DNA from: Candidula unifasciata
Taxonomy: Eukaryota > Mollusca > Gastropoda > Stylommatophora > Geomitridae
Direction of reading: 5' to 3'
NCBI GenBank assembly: GCA_905116865.2
Contig: CAJHNH020002480.1
Location: forward strand, 432,001 to 496,000
DNA length: 64,000 nucleotides
Made by a program: the position numbers and the translations under genes. This document shows, one piece after another, positions 1-29,130 of the stretch. Under the pieces are notes generated by a model, which had not been told where the DNA came from, ran no database searches, and was given only the letters and a program-made list of their open reading frames with translations. The first letter of the stretch is position 1. Each line of letters opens with the position of its first letter.

Positions 1-125
1 CTTGCGCCATCTAGTTCTGCGCTGGTTTTATGGATCCTCACGCAAGACTCCTGCCACACGTCCCCAAAAATGCTGGGGTTGTTTCTGCAAAGTCCTGCCA
101 AGGATATGCAGCAAACTGAACTTTA
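1..125 (+). repeat. Degraded family B SINE, 3' part
   Basis: The end of this stretch (AATGCTGGGGTTG, then a CTGCAA-GTCCTG motif and GGATATGCA) matches the 3' part of the tRNA-derived SINE that is intact at 55762-55998. The head and B box are missing or beyond the window edge. It is an old copy. Confidence 0.55.
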
Positions 126-547
126 GTTTTATAATGGTGATTAACGCAGCAGTAGTGACTATTTAGGGAAGATGTCGCTAGTATGTCCTTATCAGATATA
201 AAAGTAAGAGAGCATATCATGCTATATAAAGAAATCAAGGGGTAAGCTCATTAACACACCCCGCGTTGCTTGGGATTGAAAAAATTAAGTATTCGATCGC
301 AAACTGTTCCTCCCCAAGGCGTTTAACGGCAGACGTGAAAATTGACAAGAGCTGTCTCCAGTGCACCCCGTAAACTAGCATCTTATGCAGGCTGGTTCAT
401 TGATGTGACAAGGTCCTTTTATATACAGAATGGTTGGGGGTAGGTCTGAGTTGGTATGCTTCCTCCACTGGTTCTGGCTGTTATATTCATCCATCCTCTG
501 TGGGTGCTGGGTCTCATTGAAAGGGTGAGGGGGATTAGAGGGGCTAG
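126..547. other. Intergenic, nothing recognised
   Basis: Short open frames here have no recognisable motif. I see no splice-flanked coding segment or clear repeat family. Confidence 0.5.
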
Positions 548-674
548 ATCCACTGTTCCCAACAAGCAGATCGTACAAGTCGACTAATTAGGGTTTTCTT
601 CTTTGAAATCTCTGTCTGAGCGGCTTGGAGCCAACAATCTGTGTTCAAACAAGTCATATTTGTAAAAAAAAAAA

Positions 675-733
<59 letters not shown>

Positions 734-815
734 CACGCAAAACTGAGTTCTGGAACCCAAAATGCAGAAGTGGGCCAAGCAGAACTTTCCGCGGAGCTTA
801 CAGCCCAAGAACATT
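548..815 (+). repeat. Family A SINE, split by a microsatellite
   Basis: It shows the family A hallmarks in order: a GTCGACTAATT block near 578, GAGCCAACA near 628, GTGCACGCAAAACT near 731, and AGAACTTTCC-GCGGAG near 781. A dinucleotide run separates the two halves, so the microsatellite arose in or was inserted into the SINE. The GAA tail is absent. Confidence 0.7.
678..733. repeat. (TA)n(GT)n microsatellite
   Basis: About 18 TA units are followed by about 9 GT units, preceded by an A-run. It lies inside a family A SINE. Confidence 0.95.
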
Positions 816-879
816 AAGAATATTATAAGATATAAGATAAGAATATGATATTTGTTAACATCATCCTCATTATCAAATT

Positions 880-1320
880 CCTTGCTAACTGGCATGGGCG
901 ACTGTGCCTCTCCACAATCTGCGATCTGCAACTGCTTGTATCAGTTGGTGTGTTGATATCCCTCCATGCCATGTCAAAACTGTCAAGAATCTTCTCAGGC
1001 AGTCTTTCTCTGTCTCTTTCCATAGATCTTATCAGTTGTCACTGCAAGTTCCAATTTTCCTCTTCTCATAACATGACCGAAAAATGATGACTCTTTCTGA
1101 TGTTTGTGAAAGTTGTCTTCCAGCATTCGCCTCTGTCCAAACATCTGGGCTGCTCAGCTGTCCACGGAATTCTAAGGATTCTTCTGTAAAACCACATCTC
1201 CGCAGCTTCAAGATATTGTTCGGCTTGTTTGTAATGAAGTAAACCATAAATAAATCGGCGGAAGGTAAGGGGAAACCCCCGCTGTATTTTCCCTAGTAAA
1301 TCATGCCTTTGAAACAATCA
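880..1320 (-). pseudogene. LINE reverse-transcriptase 3' fragment
   Basis: On the minus strand, broken frames read EAAEMWFYRRILRIPW and then a linker-type sequence with WRDINTP-like and SFDMAW-like pieces. These are typical of the region after the catalytic core of RTE/CR1-like non-LTR retrotransposons (the 'FEMWCYRRMLRISW' neighbourhood). Several frame breaks make it non-functional. A second, shorter relative lies at 4745-5075. Confidence 0.65.
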
Positions 1321-1596
1321 AATTTGTTAAAATACTCCAACCTAATAACCAAAGAGATTTTCGATCGTTGGCACCGACGCAAAGAACACATTGAGCGGAT
1401 TGGGTGTGTGAGAAAGAGATGTGGGGGCGCTCTAACTATCCAGGTAAGGGGGACGGCTAATCCTAAATAATGAGAATAGTAATCATGAATTTTTTTACCC
1501 GGTGGTATGCAACAATAGCTGCACTTTTTAAGGCATAATTTGTTTCAGTGCTAATGTAATAGATACTTTGTGATAAGTACCAACACTTTTAAGACA

Positions 1597-1840
1597 CTTC
1601 GTCCCCTGGATGGGTTCCGGGGCTCCATTGTGGGGGGAAAAACAAGAATAGACCTACTGCCTATCCAAAAAGCATGTCGTAGGAGTCGACTATTTGGATG
1701 CTTCCTCTGAAGTCGGAGTGCATCAGTCCGAGCGGCAAAGAACAACCAGCTGCACATAAATAAGCTAGTAAAACGGATGTACACGCAAAACCTGACCCTA
1801 GTTAGTGAGTACCAGAGTTTAAAAAAAAAAACGCTGATAA
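1597..1840 (+). repeat. Family A SINE, diverged
   Basis: It has the GGGTTCCGGGGC start, ACAAGAATAGACC, GCATGTCGTAGGAGTCGAC, then GTACACGCAAAACC. The last ~60 bp and the GAA tail are lost. Confidence 0.75.
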
Positions 1841-2834
1841 TACGAAAATTAATAATAATATTGTACAGAGTGCCAAATAAATAATATATTTGAAGCAGGA
1901 CCTGTTCACGTTTCACGGTCCATCTATACACTTTCCCAGTCTGATCTAGGTCAGAAGGATGTTACGTTGTACTGCTTTCTTCGGAAAGAGTCTCTCGTTG
2001 GACCTAGACTCAGGCTGTGTGTAGAGGGGTTTGGCTTTGGGGCCAGTTCTAGATGTTCTGAGGTCGTTGAAAGCTGTGTCGTCGTATAGTGTAGAACATG
2101 CGACATCGGCGCTGATGTAATCGGAGGCAAGACAACGTGAACTCAATCCCTCCAACGTAGAAGAATCTGAGAAAGCATGAATGAAAGGTCAGACAATGTG
2201 TACATGGGCCGGGAAACATGAACGGGGACCTTGAAGCAAAAAAGAAATGCACAAACATGCTTTTGACATTGGCTAAAGAAGTCCACTTCAGCACCTTAGA
2301 AAAAGGCGTGAGAGGCGCACAAAGGGTATTAGCTCCCAGGCTCCAGCGCCTGTAGTTACAGTAATTTGTTCTGGGGAATGATAGAATAGCTCTCTATTCA
2401 GACCAAAGTTCATTATGTGGAAAATAGTTTACCCAAGCCGTAAGATTAAATTCTCGATCAGGGTTAAAGGTCAAATTTCGGGAGCAGTTGTGACCTACAA
2501 ATGGCTTGTCACATTAGGGTCAGTCGGCAATGTTAGCTCAGGTGGGAGCTGAAAGCTCAGTTTGTACTTGAGTACATAGTGTTACTTTCTTTTGCCGCCA
2601 TTAGTGACAACTATCACGGTCTGAATATTTAACATCAACCAGAGCAACGGTGATGGAACCTCGCGTTAAGGCACCTTGGGCGCCTACATCCCCATTAATT
2701 TAAAGGGGAGACTCATCCGCCCCAAAATTGTGTGTTTGGCAAAGTGCCCCCCTCCCCCTTTTTAACCATGCATATAAATGATCTTTCACAGTATGTGTTT
2801 ATATGTTACATTATATTTCAAATTTCGGTGTCGA
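1841..2834. other. Intergenic, nothing recognised
   Basis: No family or gene could be assigned. Reading frames are short and lack motifs. Confidence 0.4.
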
Positions 2835-2920
2835 TGGATTAGGCATTGGAAACGCACTTTGTAATGTCGGGGTGCTGGGTTCGATACTAGCTGCGGATGA
2901 TTGGTTTTCCGTTGGTTTCC
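2835..2920 (+). repeat. Family B SINE head fragment
   Basis: It contains GCATTGGAAACGC, TAATGTCGGGGTGC and a B-box-like GGGTTCGATAC, matching the tRNA-like head of family B. It runs directly into a family C copy. Confidence 0.6.
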
Positions 2921-3265
2921 CATAAGTGCTCCGTTCTTCTTCTTACTCAAGTTTGAGTCCGAAGAAGCTCAGCACAGTGCACAGGATCCGTAGCACCGAG
3001 GAAAATCCTAAAATACTTTGGATAGATTTTGAACTCCAAATTTTGCCCGGGCAGCTCCGTTAGGCTGCTTTTTTCGATTTCCAACTGTCGAGGTATTTTT
3101 TTACGTGCCCAACAATACACACGGGTGTCCAATCTCACTACCCAGAAACCAAGGGGAATTACTAGAAGTCCAAGTCCATGTTGAAAAATCACAGCCCTGA
3201 CCGGGGATTGAACCAGGAACCTCTAGCAATCGAGGCGGACACCATGCCTCGACACCACGCAGCAC
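2921..3265 (-). repeat. Family C tRNA-like SINE
   Basis: Read on the minus strand, it has a B-box-like GGTTCAATCCC near 3208-3218, followed by a body shared with 49175-49720 and 50372-50637. Shared landmarks on the plus strand are GAAATACTTTGG-like, CAAATTTTGCC, CGTTAGGCT and GAATTACTAGAAGTCC. This is the most complete copy in the window. Confidence 0.75.
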
Positions 3266-3368
3266 CACATACAGTGTTCTGTAAAGCACTTAACTCAGTA
3301 GCGTAGACAACAAAACTTTGGACTTTACAAAAGTTTACTAAAGCAGAAATTGTTCCGGATAATAGCAC

Positions 3369-3818
3369 ATTACATACGCAACATACGCCTGTGAGACCTG
3401 GACACTTACTAAACAAGCGGAACAGCGCATAAATGCATTTGAATATAAATGTTACAGACAGGTTCTAAGAATATCTTGGGTAAAGAAAAGAACAAATGCA
3501 TCCATACTTCAAGAGCTGAATATTGAAGAGGGTTGGCTAGTAAAGACAATAAAACAAAGAATATTGAAATATTTTGGTCACTTGAAACGTCATGGAAGTC
3601 TAGAGAGAACAATAATGGAGGGGTATATGCCTGGGAAGAGAGGAAGAGGAAGGCCAAGGAGAAGATGGGTGCAGGATGTGGCAGATGATCTCCAGATGGG
3701 TGTAACAGACGCAGGACATCTTGCTCAGGATAGGAAGGTTTTCCGGAGGGTTGTTATGGCAGCGAGGTTCCGCGAGGGACATGCTACTGAATGAATGAAT
3801 GAATGAATGAATAGCACA
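3369..3818 (+). pseudogene. LINE RT C-terminal end with (ATGA)n tail
   Basis: One open frame runs from ~3369 to 3794 and includes YACETWTLTKQAEQRINAF, LRISWVKKR, LKYFGHLKRHGSLE and GKRGRGRPRRRWVQD. These are hallmark motifs of the C-terminal part of RTE-like non-LTR retrotransposon polyproteins. The stop codon passes straight into an ATGA tetranucleotide tail, the short simple-repeat 3' end typical of RTE elements. It is 5'-truncated and lacks the catalytic RT core and endonuclease. Confidence 0.85.
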
Positions 3819-3914
3819 TTTGGCCTACCCTTGGAAATTGTTATGTGCACACCGTTATACTAGATTTTAGTCCTGACGAAGAGGTCTGAATTGTGTCACT
3901 TGTGTTATAAAGTT

Positions 3915-4265
3915 TCTTCTTCTTCTTTGCGTCCTCTTTTACCGCTTCGGGTGTCGATAAACATATAAGGTCCTGCTTCGTGCTTTTCTGGCTGCTTCGA
4001 CCATATTACATCGTGGTGTTGTAGAGTTTCTCTGATGCTATCTTCCAATCTTGTTTTTGGTCTACCTCTTGATTTACGCCCCTCTCCTCTTTTGGTCTAT
4101 GCCTTGTATGGTATAGCATCAGAAGGCATTCTCTCCAAGTGTGCAAACCAGTTGATTTGCTGTCTTTGAATGTAATTTAGAATTGGTTCTGTGCCGACTT
4201 TATCTCCTATGATCTCATTTCTGATTTTATCTCATCTGGTCACTCCTAGACTTTCTCAGACACCT
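3915..4265 (-). pseudogene. LINE RT C-terminal fragment
   Basis: The minus strand encodes broken PSDAIPYK-like, KRGEGRKSRGRPKTRLED-like and SIRETLQH-like motifs, as in the end of RTE-type polyproteins. It begins with a TTC run, which is a GAA tail on the coding strand. Confidence 0.65.
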
Positions 4266-4744
4266 CATTTCCACTGACGATGTTTCACTGTATTAAAATC
4301 GAGGATTTTGAACTTAAATGTTACAGGACGATGCTTTAATGGTCCAAGAGGATATACAATATTAGCACTGTTCAGGATCTAAACATAAAGGGGACGGGTT
4401 CATAGACGGTACGTTTCTCAGAAACTGAAATACACCTCACAAAGGATCTGCAATGTTATTTCAAGACCTTAACTTTAGAATGCAACTCGTTTTGCGATTC
4501 AATACAATAAATTATATGTAGTAGTAATTTAAATATCAGTATTGTGGCTTAACACATCCTAGTTATATCTCAGACATCTAGAGATATTCGTTTCAATTTC
4601 AGTAATGAAAATTTGTGCCCTTCAGTTATGTTTGTTAAATTAACAGTTCAAAGCTTATGCATCAGTTTTATAGGATTATAAGAGTATAGATGGTGAAGCT
4701 GCATATATTTTAAGAATTTTATATTTTAATTGTAATTATACTGT

Positions 4745-5075
4745 GTAGTGAGTGAGTGAAACTGAACTCCCACAGAGCGATTGACACCACGTGACGCAAA
4801 AAAAGCAACGCGTCATTACTCGGATGTTGGCGATCGTGCGCCTCCACAATCGGCGAACAGCAACTGCGTGTATCATCAATAAGTTCGAGTGTTGATACCT
4901 CTCCATGTCATGACTAAAGGCTGTTAAGAATCTTCTTGCGTTGTCTTCATCTATTTCTTTTTCCACATTTCTTTCCGGTGGTCACAACAAGTTCGTTTTC
5001 CTCTTCTCATAGTATCTTCAAATAGTGACTGTCTCTTTCTGATGTTTGTGATAAGCTGACTTTGAGCTTTGGTAT
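4745..5075 (-). pseudogene. LINE 3' fragment with GTGA tail
   Basis: It starts with a GTGAGTGAGTG tail and carries minus-strand remnants such as EDNARRFLTAFSHDMERYQ. It shares CTGTTAAGAATCTTCT-like and TCTTTCTGATGTTTGTGA text with 960-1110. It is nested in the inverted-repeat element. Confidence 0.6.
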
Positions 5076-5163
5076 CTTTTAAAACATCTTTGCGGATAAT
5101 TAAAGTGATGTAGGATACCATTATATTCTCTTAAGAAATATTAACACTTTGAATAGTAACTTC

Positions 5164-5345
5164 AGTCTGCGTCTGTGGCTTGAGCATTGCGAACACGCTT
5201 CATAATGCCAGGCTGCCAGGTTCGATCCAAGCTGCAGGTAATTTGGGCAGCAGACAGTCTTGCGTTGGTGACCCAGAGCTGACCGTTTAGAAAGCAATGG
5301 CAAACTACTGGACGTAAAATTTGCATGGAAAACCCATTGGCGAGG
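5164..5345 (+). repeat. Family B tRNA-derived SINE
   Basis: It has an A-box-like CTGTGGCTTGAGC, a B-box-like GGTTCGATCC, then GCAATGGCAAACTACTGGACGTAAA. The 3' end is lost. It is nested in the inverted-repeat element. Confidence 0.8.
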
Positions 5346-5530
5346 CGTGGTCAATCCGCACGTAAAAACGGTTTTGATGAAATTAAGCGTTTGTGGGTAG
5401 CGATTACATTGGAAATTGTGTGACATTATTTCCTTCTCGTCGCTTTGCTGTTGAGAATATGCGGGCGTAGCTAGCATCATGCTATTAGTACCCTCGCACG
5501 CTAGTTTATGTGCGAGTCTTTTTCCTATGT
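5338..5530. repeat. Repeat also found at 48850-49080
   Basis: It shares an ordered set of words with 48850-49080, including CGAGGYG, TCAATYCGCACGTA and CGCTTTGC-GCTG. This is a low-identity interspersed family of unknown type. Confidence 0.45.
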
Positions 5531-5799
5531 TAATACTGTTAACAAGCTTTAGAAGTGGCATATTTGTAATAAATAGTAATCGTCTATGAACCTGTCTATG
5601 TCTATGAACCCGTCCCCTTTATGTTTAGATCCTGAACAATGCTAATATTGTATATCCTCTTGGACCATTAATGCATCGTCCTGTAACATTTAAGTTCAAA
5701 ATCCTCGATTTATATAAATAGCAAAATATTCCTTTAAAAAAAAAAACACAGTTGAAAGGGTAAGCGGCGAAGATTTTTGTTGTTGTTGTTGTTGACATT

Positions 5800-5890
5800 A
5801 CGTGTTAATTGTGTCGCACTTCCCCACCCGTCACAAAAATGATAGGGTTGGCTCTGTAACGTGGTATAAAGAATACGTAACTAACTACAT
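5800..5890 (+). repeat. Family B SINE 3' end
   Basis: GATAGGGTTGGCTCTG is followed by a degenerate CGT-GTATAAAG and ends in ACGTAACTAAC, the family B terminus. Confidence 0.5.
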
Positions 5891-6444
5891 TAACCCATGT
5901 TCTTGTGATGTACTGTTTAATCCTTCTTTGTAGTCCTCTAGTGAGCTAAGAAAATTCTTCAGTATGGGGGACCGTGGCAGACCTCTAAAGATAATTGAGA
6001 ACCACTGTCTGAAGCCACTTAGCTCCCCCAAAATTAGAACAGTAAGAGTTAAGGTAGCCGTAATGAAGGTTGTTGCCCTTTAAATTGAATACGATAAAGA
6101 CGACTTATTATATAATACAGTACAGGGATGGGACAGTTATCTAGCTAACGTCGGACACAGATCAACATAACATGTGACTGGGATGCTCCACAAGCGAAAG
6201 ACACGTACACAGCGGTACGTTTCGACCTAATTCTTTATCACTGAACAAGCCAATGAAACGACGTGTGTTGGGCCAGGTTGATCCACTGTGCCCCCGATGT
6301 TACTTACTTTAACTCCCCATCTTCCGTAGCTATTATACTGTGGTAAAACCTCATTAACTCGAACTCTCGGTTAATATGAACATAATTTTGGTCATAACAG
6401 GGATGTTTGATTCATATTGCATCGGTTATATATTTATATATGTA

Positions 6445-6600
6445 GTAAGTAAGTTTGAGCCCACCAGGACATCACACGGAGCGATAACCACCCGGTAACA
6501 CAAAGTGCCTCCATTCGGATGAGGCTCACCTGTGGAGAGGTCCCGGAAACCTCGTTCAGCCGTTAGGTTATATTAGGACCCCTAGCAACAGCCAGGGTGG
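6445..6600 (-). repeat. Family F repeat
   Basis: A GTAAGTAAGT tail leads into CATCACACGGAGCGATAA, CACCCGGTAACACA and TCGGATGAGGCTCACC. Two relatives lie in the opposite orientation at 37318-37478 and 47185-47340. All carry a tetranucleotide tail at the same end. Confidence 0.65.
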
Positions 6601-6651
6601 AGCTTCAAAATAACGAAAAATTGCATCTCTCATGGGGACGACGAATTATAG

Positions 6652-6652
<1 letters not shown>

Positions 6653-6728
<76 letters not shown>
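6653..6728. repeat. (TA)n microsatellite
   Basis: About 38 uninterrupted TA units abut a family G repeat. Confidence 0.97.
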
Positions 6729-6729
<1 letters not shown>

Positions 6730-6734
6730 CTAAA

Positions 6735-6875
6735 CAGACAATGTATTGATCGGCACTAACTGAAAGAAGTAGAAAGAAGAACACACTAGACTCAACATAA
6801 AAATCTAAAGCTGTAGCTACTGTTCTGGGAATCGAACCCGTCACCTCCAAACGACGTGTGCACCTCGCAATGGCA
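6735..6875 (-). repeat. Family G tRNA-like SINE
   Basis: It contains GAAAGAAGTAGAAAG, AGAACACACTAGAC, AACATAAAAATC, and a minus-strand B box GGGTTCGATTCC near 6828. It matches 54940-55095 and the two arms around 31073-31261. Confidence 0.7.
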
Positions 6876-7029
6876 ATCTAAATGTGGTCAAGTGAACAAT
6901 GTGAAGACAAGAATCGATTATTATTGTTTGGAGATAACGATTCAGCTAGGTGTGACCAATTGATCTGGCCGGCCCTCTACACTCAAAGGAAAGGTGAGAC
7001 GGACATATAATTATCAAACTGCCACGTGT

Positions 7030-7276
7030 GGGTTCCTGGACATTGCATGTAGTTGGAGTCGACTAATTGGGAGCTTTCTTCGAAGTCGGAGAACATCTGC
7101 CAGAGAAGCAAGGAGCCAACAGTCTGCATGCAAATTAGTTAGAATTGTGAAATAGATTTGCACGCAACCCCCAGTTTCTGGAACCTGACTGGAATCCAGA
7201 AGTGGACGAGCGACCAGAACTTTCAGCCGGAATTTACAGCCGGTGAACGCGAAGAAGAAGAAGAAGAAGAAGAAGA
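7030..7276 (+). repeat. Family A SINE with GAA tail
   Basis: GTGTGGGTTCC opens it, then GGAGTCGACTAATTGGGAG, TTTGCACGCAAC and ACAGCCGGTGAACGCGAAG, ending in about 8 GAA units. A short LINE scrap (GGCCGGCCCTCTACACTCA, ~6965) precedes it. Confidence 0.85.
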
Positions 7277-8349
7277 AAGAAGAATTATCAAACTGCTTTG
7301 TGTACTATCGGAATTTGAACTCTTTGCTGACTGCAGAAGGTGAGGACGGAGTTCTTATGTGAACGTCTCGATTGCTATGATGTCATTTCTTAGCTCAACA
7401 ATGAACACTCAACTCATGCACAGATGACCTAGAGGTACGGACGTCGAAGGAATACATTAATAGAAAAGAATGCAGCAAACGTTATCAGTGCTAGGTACAT
7501 TTATTAAAATACTGGATAGTGAATTTCAGATAAAGAAACAAAAATCCAGGAGAGGGGCCCGAGACATCATATGTAATGTTCTCCCTGTCAAACATAACAC
7601 CACATTCCAAAGTAGCATGAAATGGGAAAATACTATGTCACGATGAAAATTAAAAACTATGCCAATCTTATCTTGGAAATCAGGTCACTCATTAAAAGTT
7701 TGAAATTCCTCTTTGTTTGATTACCTGTAGTACTTTGAAGTTTCACGTAAAGTTCAACCTAAAGCCTAACCAGTTCCACCTTATCATTAGTTGCCTTAAG
7801 TCCCCGAGTCACATTCATGTTAAATTTTCTATAATTTTTTTTCCACGAGGAGTGGGGTGGGGTGGGCAGTTCTAGTATTTAAAGCTTATTGCCTCTCATT
7901 CCTTCAGTGATGCATCCGCCAATTATGATATCATGGCTCATCATTCACTGTGAATGGCATTTCCCTCAATAGGCCTTATTTTATAGGCCTTATTTTAGTA
8001 CTATTTCAAGCATGTTTAGAAAATTGTTCATTGTAATATTCATTCTGCTTCACATAATCACAATTATATATCCCATTTCCAGACGTGCTTTCTTTTCATA
8101 AACACACATAGTTCCATCCTCCCCCCCCCCCCCTTACGTGGTGCCGTTGTATGTCGTGTAGGGGTTGCAGTCTTTTCTTCCATTACGTAAAAGTAACTGT
8201 GAAGTCGGGAGATGTAAACCAGCGTTGTTGCACACGGTTATAAACCACACGTGCTCTGCCGCCAGTACAGACAGCTGATAAGCCTGTGTCGCCGTCTGCA
8301 AGAAACTCCGTCGCTACAGCGATGTTCCTCCATTTACCCCAGAGTGTTA
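7277..8349. other. Intergenic, nothing recognised
   Basis: AT-rich sequence with a C-run at ~8120-8133. No coding or repeat assignment. Confidence 0.4.
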
Positions 8350-8710
8350 ACTCTGGTACCCATTACCTAGAGGCTGGGTGAACCCCAGGAACCGGCCGGT
8401 TTCGAACACTGGTTATGGGCTGCAGAGAGTCGCAGCTGGATTTAAAAGCTAACGCCACCCCTATTCCATTACGTTCTAGACTGTGCAGGATGGAATCCAG
8501 TCCAATGCGCTGACCTCTCTGATCAACTCTCCTCTTAGGATTCATATCTCTTGTTTCCTCCGTTCATTGGTTTCCCAATTAAGTGCCGGTTTGGCGTTTT
8601 TTCTTCTCAACTGGACGTGCCCAATAAATCGCCATCGTATTTGTCTTATAACTGTTTTTAGTCCTGGAAAGTTTTTGTTCTGACAATATTTGACCGTTGC
8701 ATTTTCTTCT
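8350..8710 (-). pseudogene. LINE polyprotein C-terminal fragment
   Basis: The minus strand reads RQIRWRFIGHVQLRRKNAK, then ALNWETNERRKQ, then ALDWIPSC-like and GVALAFKSSCDSLQP pieces in changing frames. This resembles the 'WxFIGHVLRM...ALxW' end of non-LTR polyproteins. It is degraded. Confidence 0.55.
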
Positions 8711-8814
8711 ATATGCATACTTAGTGCATGGCGAAACACTGAGCTGAGTGCGTGACACAACACTATGAGCTGCATATTTAATTTTGAACGCATTTCGACT
8801 GTACCCAACGTGAT

Positions 8815-9030
8815 TTATGTTGTGAACTGTAGCTTCAGAAAATGGAGATTGGCTGTTTCCACATAACTGTTGGTGACATGTGATTAATCGCGTGTACAGC
8901 TAATGGTCTGTTGTAACTGCTGCTTCCATCCATGAAAAACTGCATTTCTAGTGTCAGACTATTTGTGTCGACATTTCTTATGGCTACCTTTTGCATTTAG
9001 TGCGTGTGTATGATATTGCTTTGTATCAAT
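8815..9030 (+). repeat. Family E element, internal part
   Basis: TTCAGAAAATGG, GTGATTAATCGCGTG, AACTGCATTTCTAGTGTC and GTGCGTGTGTATG match, in order, the reverse complement of ~59960-60150. The terminal ~150 bp carried by the other copies are absent. The copy lies about 310 bp upstream of the Rab1 start. Confidence 0.6.
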
Positions 9031-9153
9031 TTAGAAAAACACGAGACAATAAACTGCACTGTCTATTGTTGGCTTCTTCATTGTTCAAATTTTCAGAGGA
9101 AATATTCGTCAATTTAATTTCTTAGTTTCGTTTATTGGTGAGCAATTTTAAAA

Positions 9154-9236
9154 TGCCACGTTTTAAATATGACGTCATGCAATGAGACCTATCCCCCTAG
9201 CAGATGATTGTCGGATCGGAAGGGGAAGCCATCTTG
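9154..9236 (+). promoter_or_regulatory. Candidate Rab1 promoter sites (CREB3-like, CRE, YY1-like)
   Basis: TGCCACGT lies at 9154-9161, a full palindromic TGACGTCA at 9170-9177, and GCCATCTTG (YY1-type, minus-strand AAGATGGC) at 9228-9236. They sit 110-192 bp before the Rab1 start codon. CREB3-family and CrebA factors bind TGCCACGT-type sites and drive secretory-pathway genes, which suits Rab1. No TATA box is evident, and the transcription start is unknown. A possible 10-codon upstream frame (9258-9290) would matter only if transcription starts before it. Confidence 0.45.
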
Positions 9237-9345
9237 TCTGCAGGCGTAGTGAAATATATGTCTGCTAGAGTAAACAGACACTGTTTCTGAAGGTGTCTTC
9301 CCAGTCTGGCCCTGATATTCTACATTTACAGTTTATTAATAAAAT

Positions 9346-28523
<19,178 letters not shown>

Positions 28524-28752
28524 TGTGTGTGTTTTATGGAGCTGATTCTTCTGTTATTCCGGTTTTCCCCCCTCCTCAGCTTGTTTTTAACATGGTCTGA
28601 ATGCGATTAACTGTGACTTACGTTGTGAGAGAAACCTGTCTGTAGTCAGCCGTTTCCACCATGTAATGCCTACAGGGCTACCTGCTTGATATTTTAAACT
28701 CTTCTGGTCCCAAACATGTATTTCTTTAACTCCTTGCTTCCTAAGTAGTAGG

Positions 28753-28758
28753 AATAAA
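28753..28758 (+). terminator. First AATAAA after the Rab1 stop
   Basis: Canonical polyadenylation hexamer 230 nt after TAG. It is the nearest candidate; use is not proven. Confidence 0.4.
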
Positions 28759-28989
28759 GGGTTGGTTCTGAACAGGTTCAAATAATAATGCAGCAATATA
28801 TAAGAGATTAAATTAACAGGGGGGGGGGGGGGGGTTAAAAGCTACATTTGGGTAGGGTACAGGGTGTTGAAGAGAGCATAACATGCTAGATAGCTCCACT
28901 AAAGACTTGAGTTGCTTGGGACCGAAAGATTTAACCCCAAAAAGAGGTGACTTAACAGTATTATTGGATGTCAGTAGTAAAGGGCCCTT

Positions 28990-29130
28990 TTCTTGCCTCA
29001 GGCATATGATGCTAGATTCAAAGTATGTATAGACCAGTCTGTACTCGGTGGGTGGTGTGATCAACATTATGCCTTTCAAGATCTTTGTCTAATACCCAGT
29101 TTAGGATGGTACTATCTGACAGCCAAGGTT
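28990..29130 (-). repeat. Family D SINE, reversed
   Basis: GTGGGTGGTGTGATCAACATT, ATACCCAGTTTAGG and GACAGCCAAGGTT are the reversed family D middle part. Confidence 0.65.

Larger units (their letters stand above)
4296..5711. mobile_element. 1.4-kb element with 112-bp terminal inverted repeats
   Basis: Positions 4296-4407 and 5600-5711 are inverted copies of each other, each 112 nt with only a few mismatches (for example GCTTTAATGG against GCATTAATGG). The interior is about 1.2 kb and holds a minus-strand LINE fragment, a family B SINE and a third repeat. No transposase is visible. It may be a foldback or non-autonomous DNA transposon, or an inverted duplication. No clean target duplication was seen. 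Confidence 0.65.
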
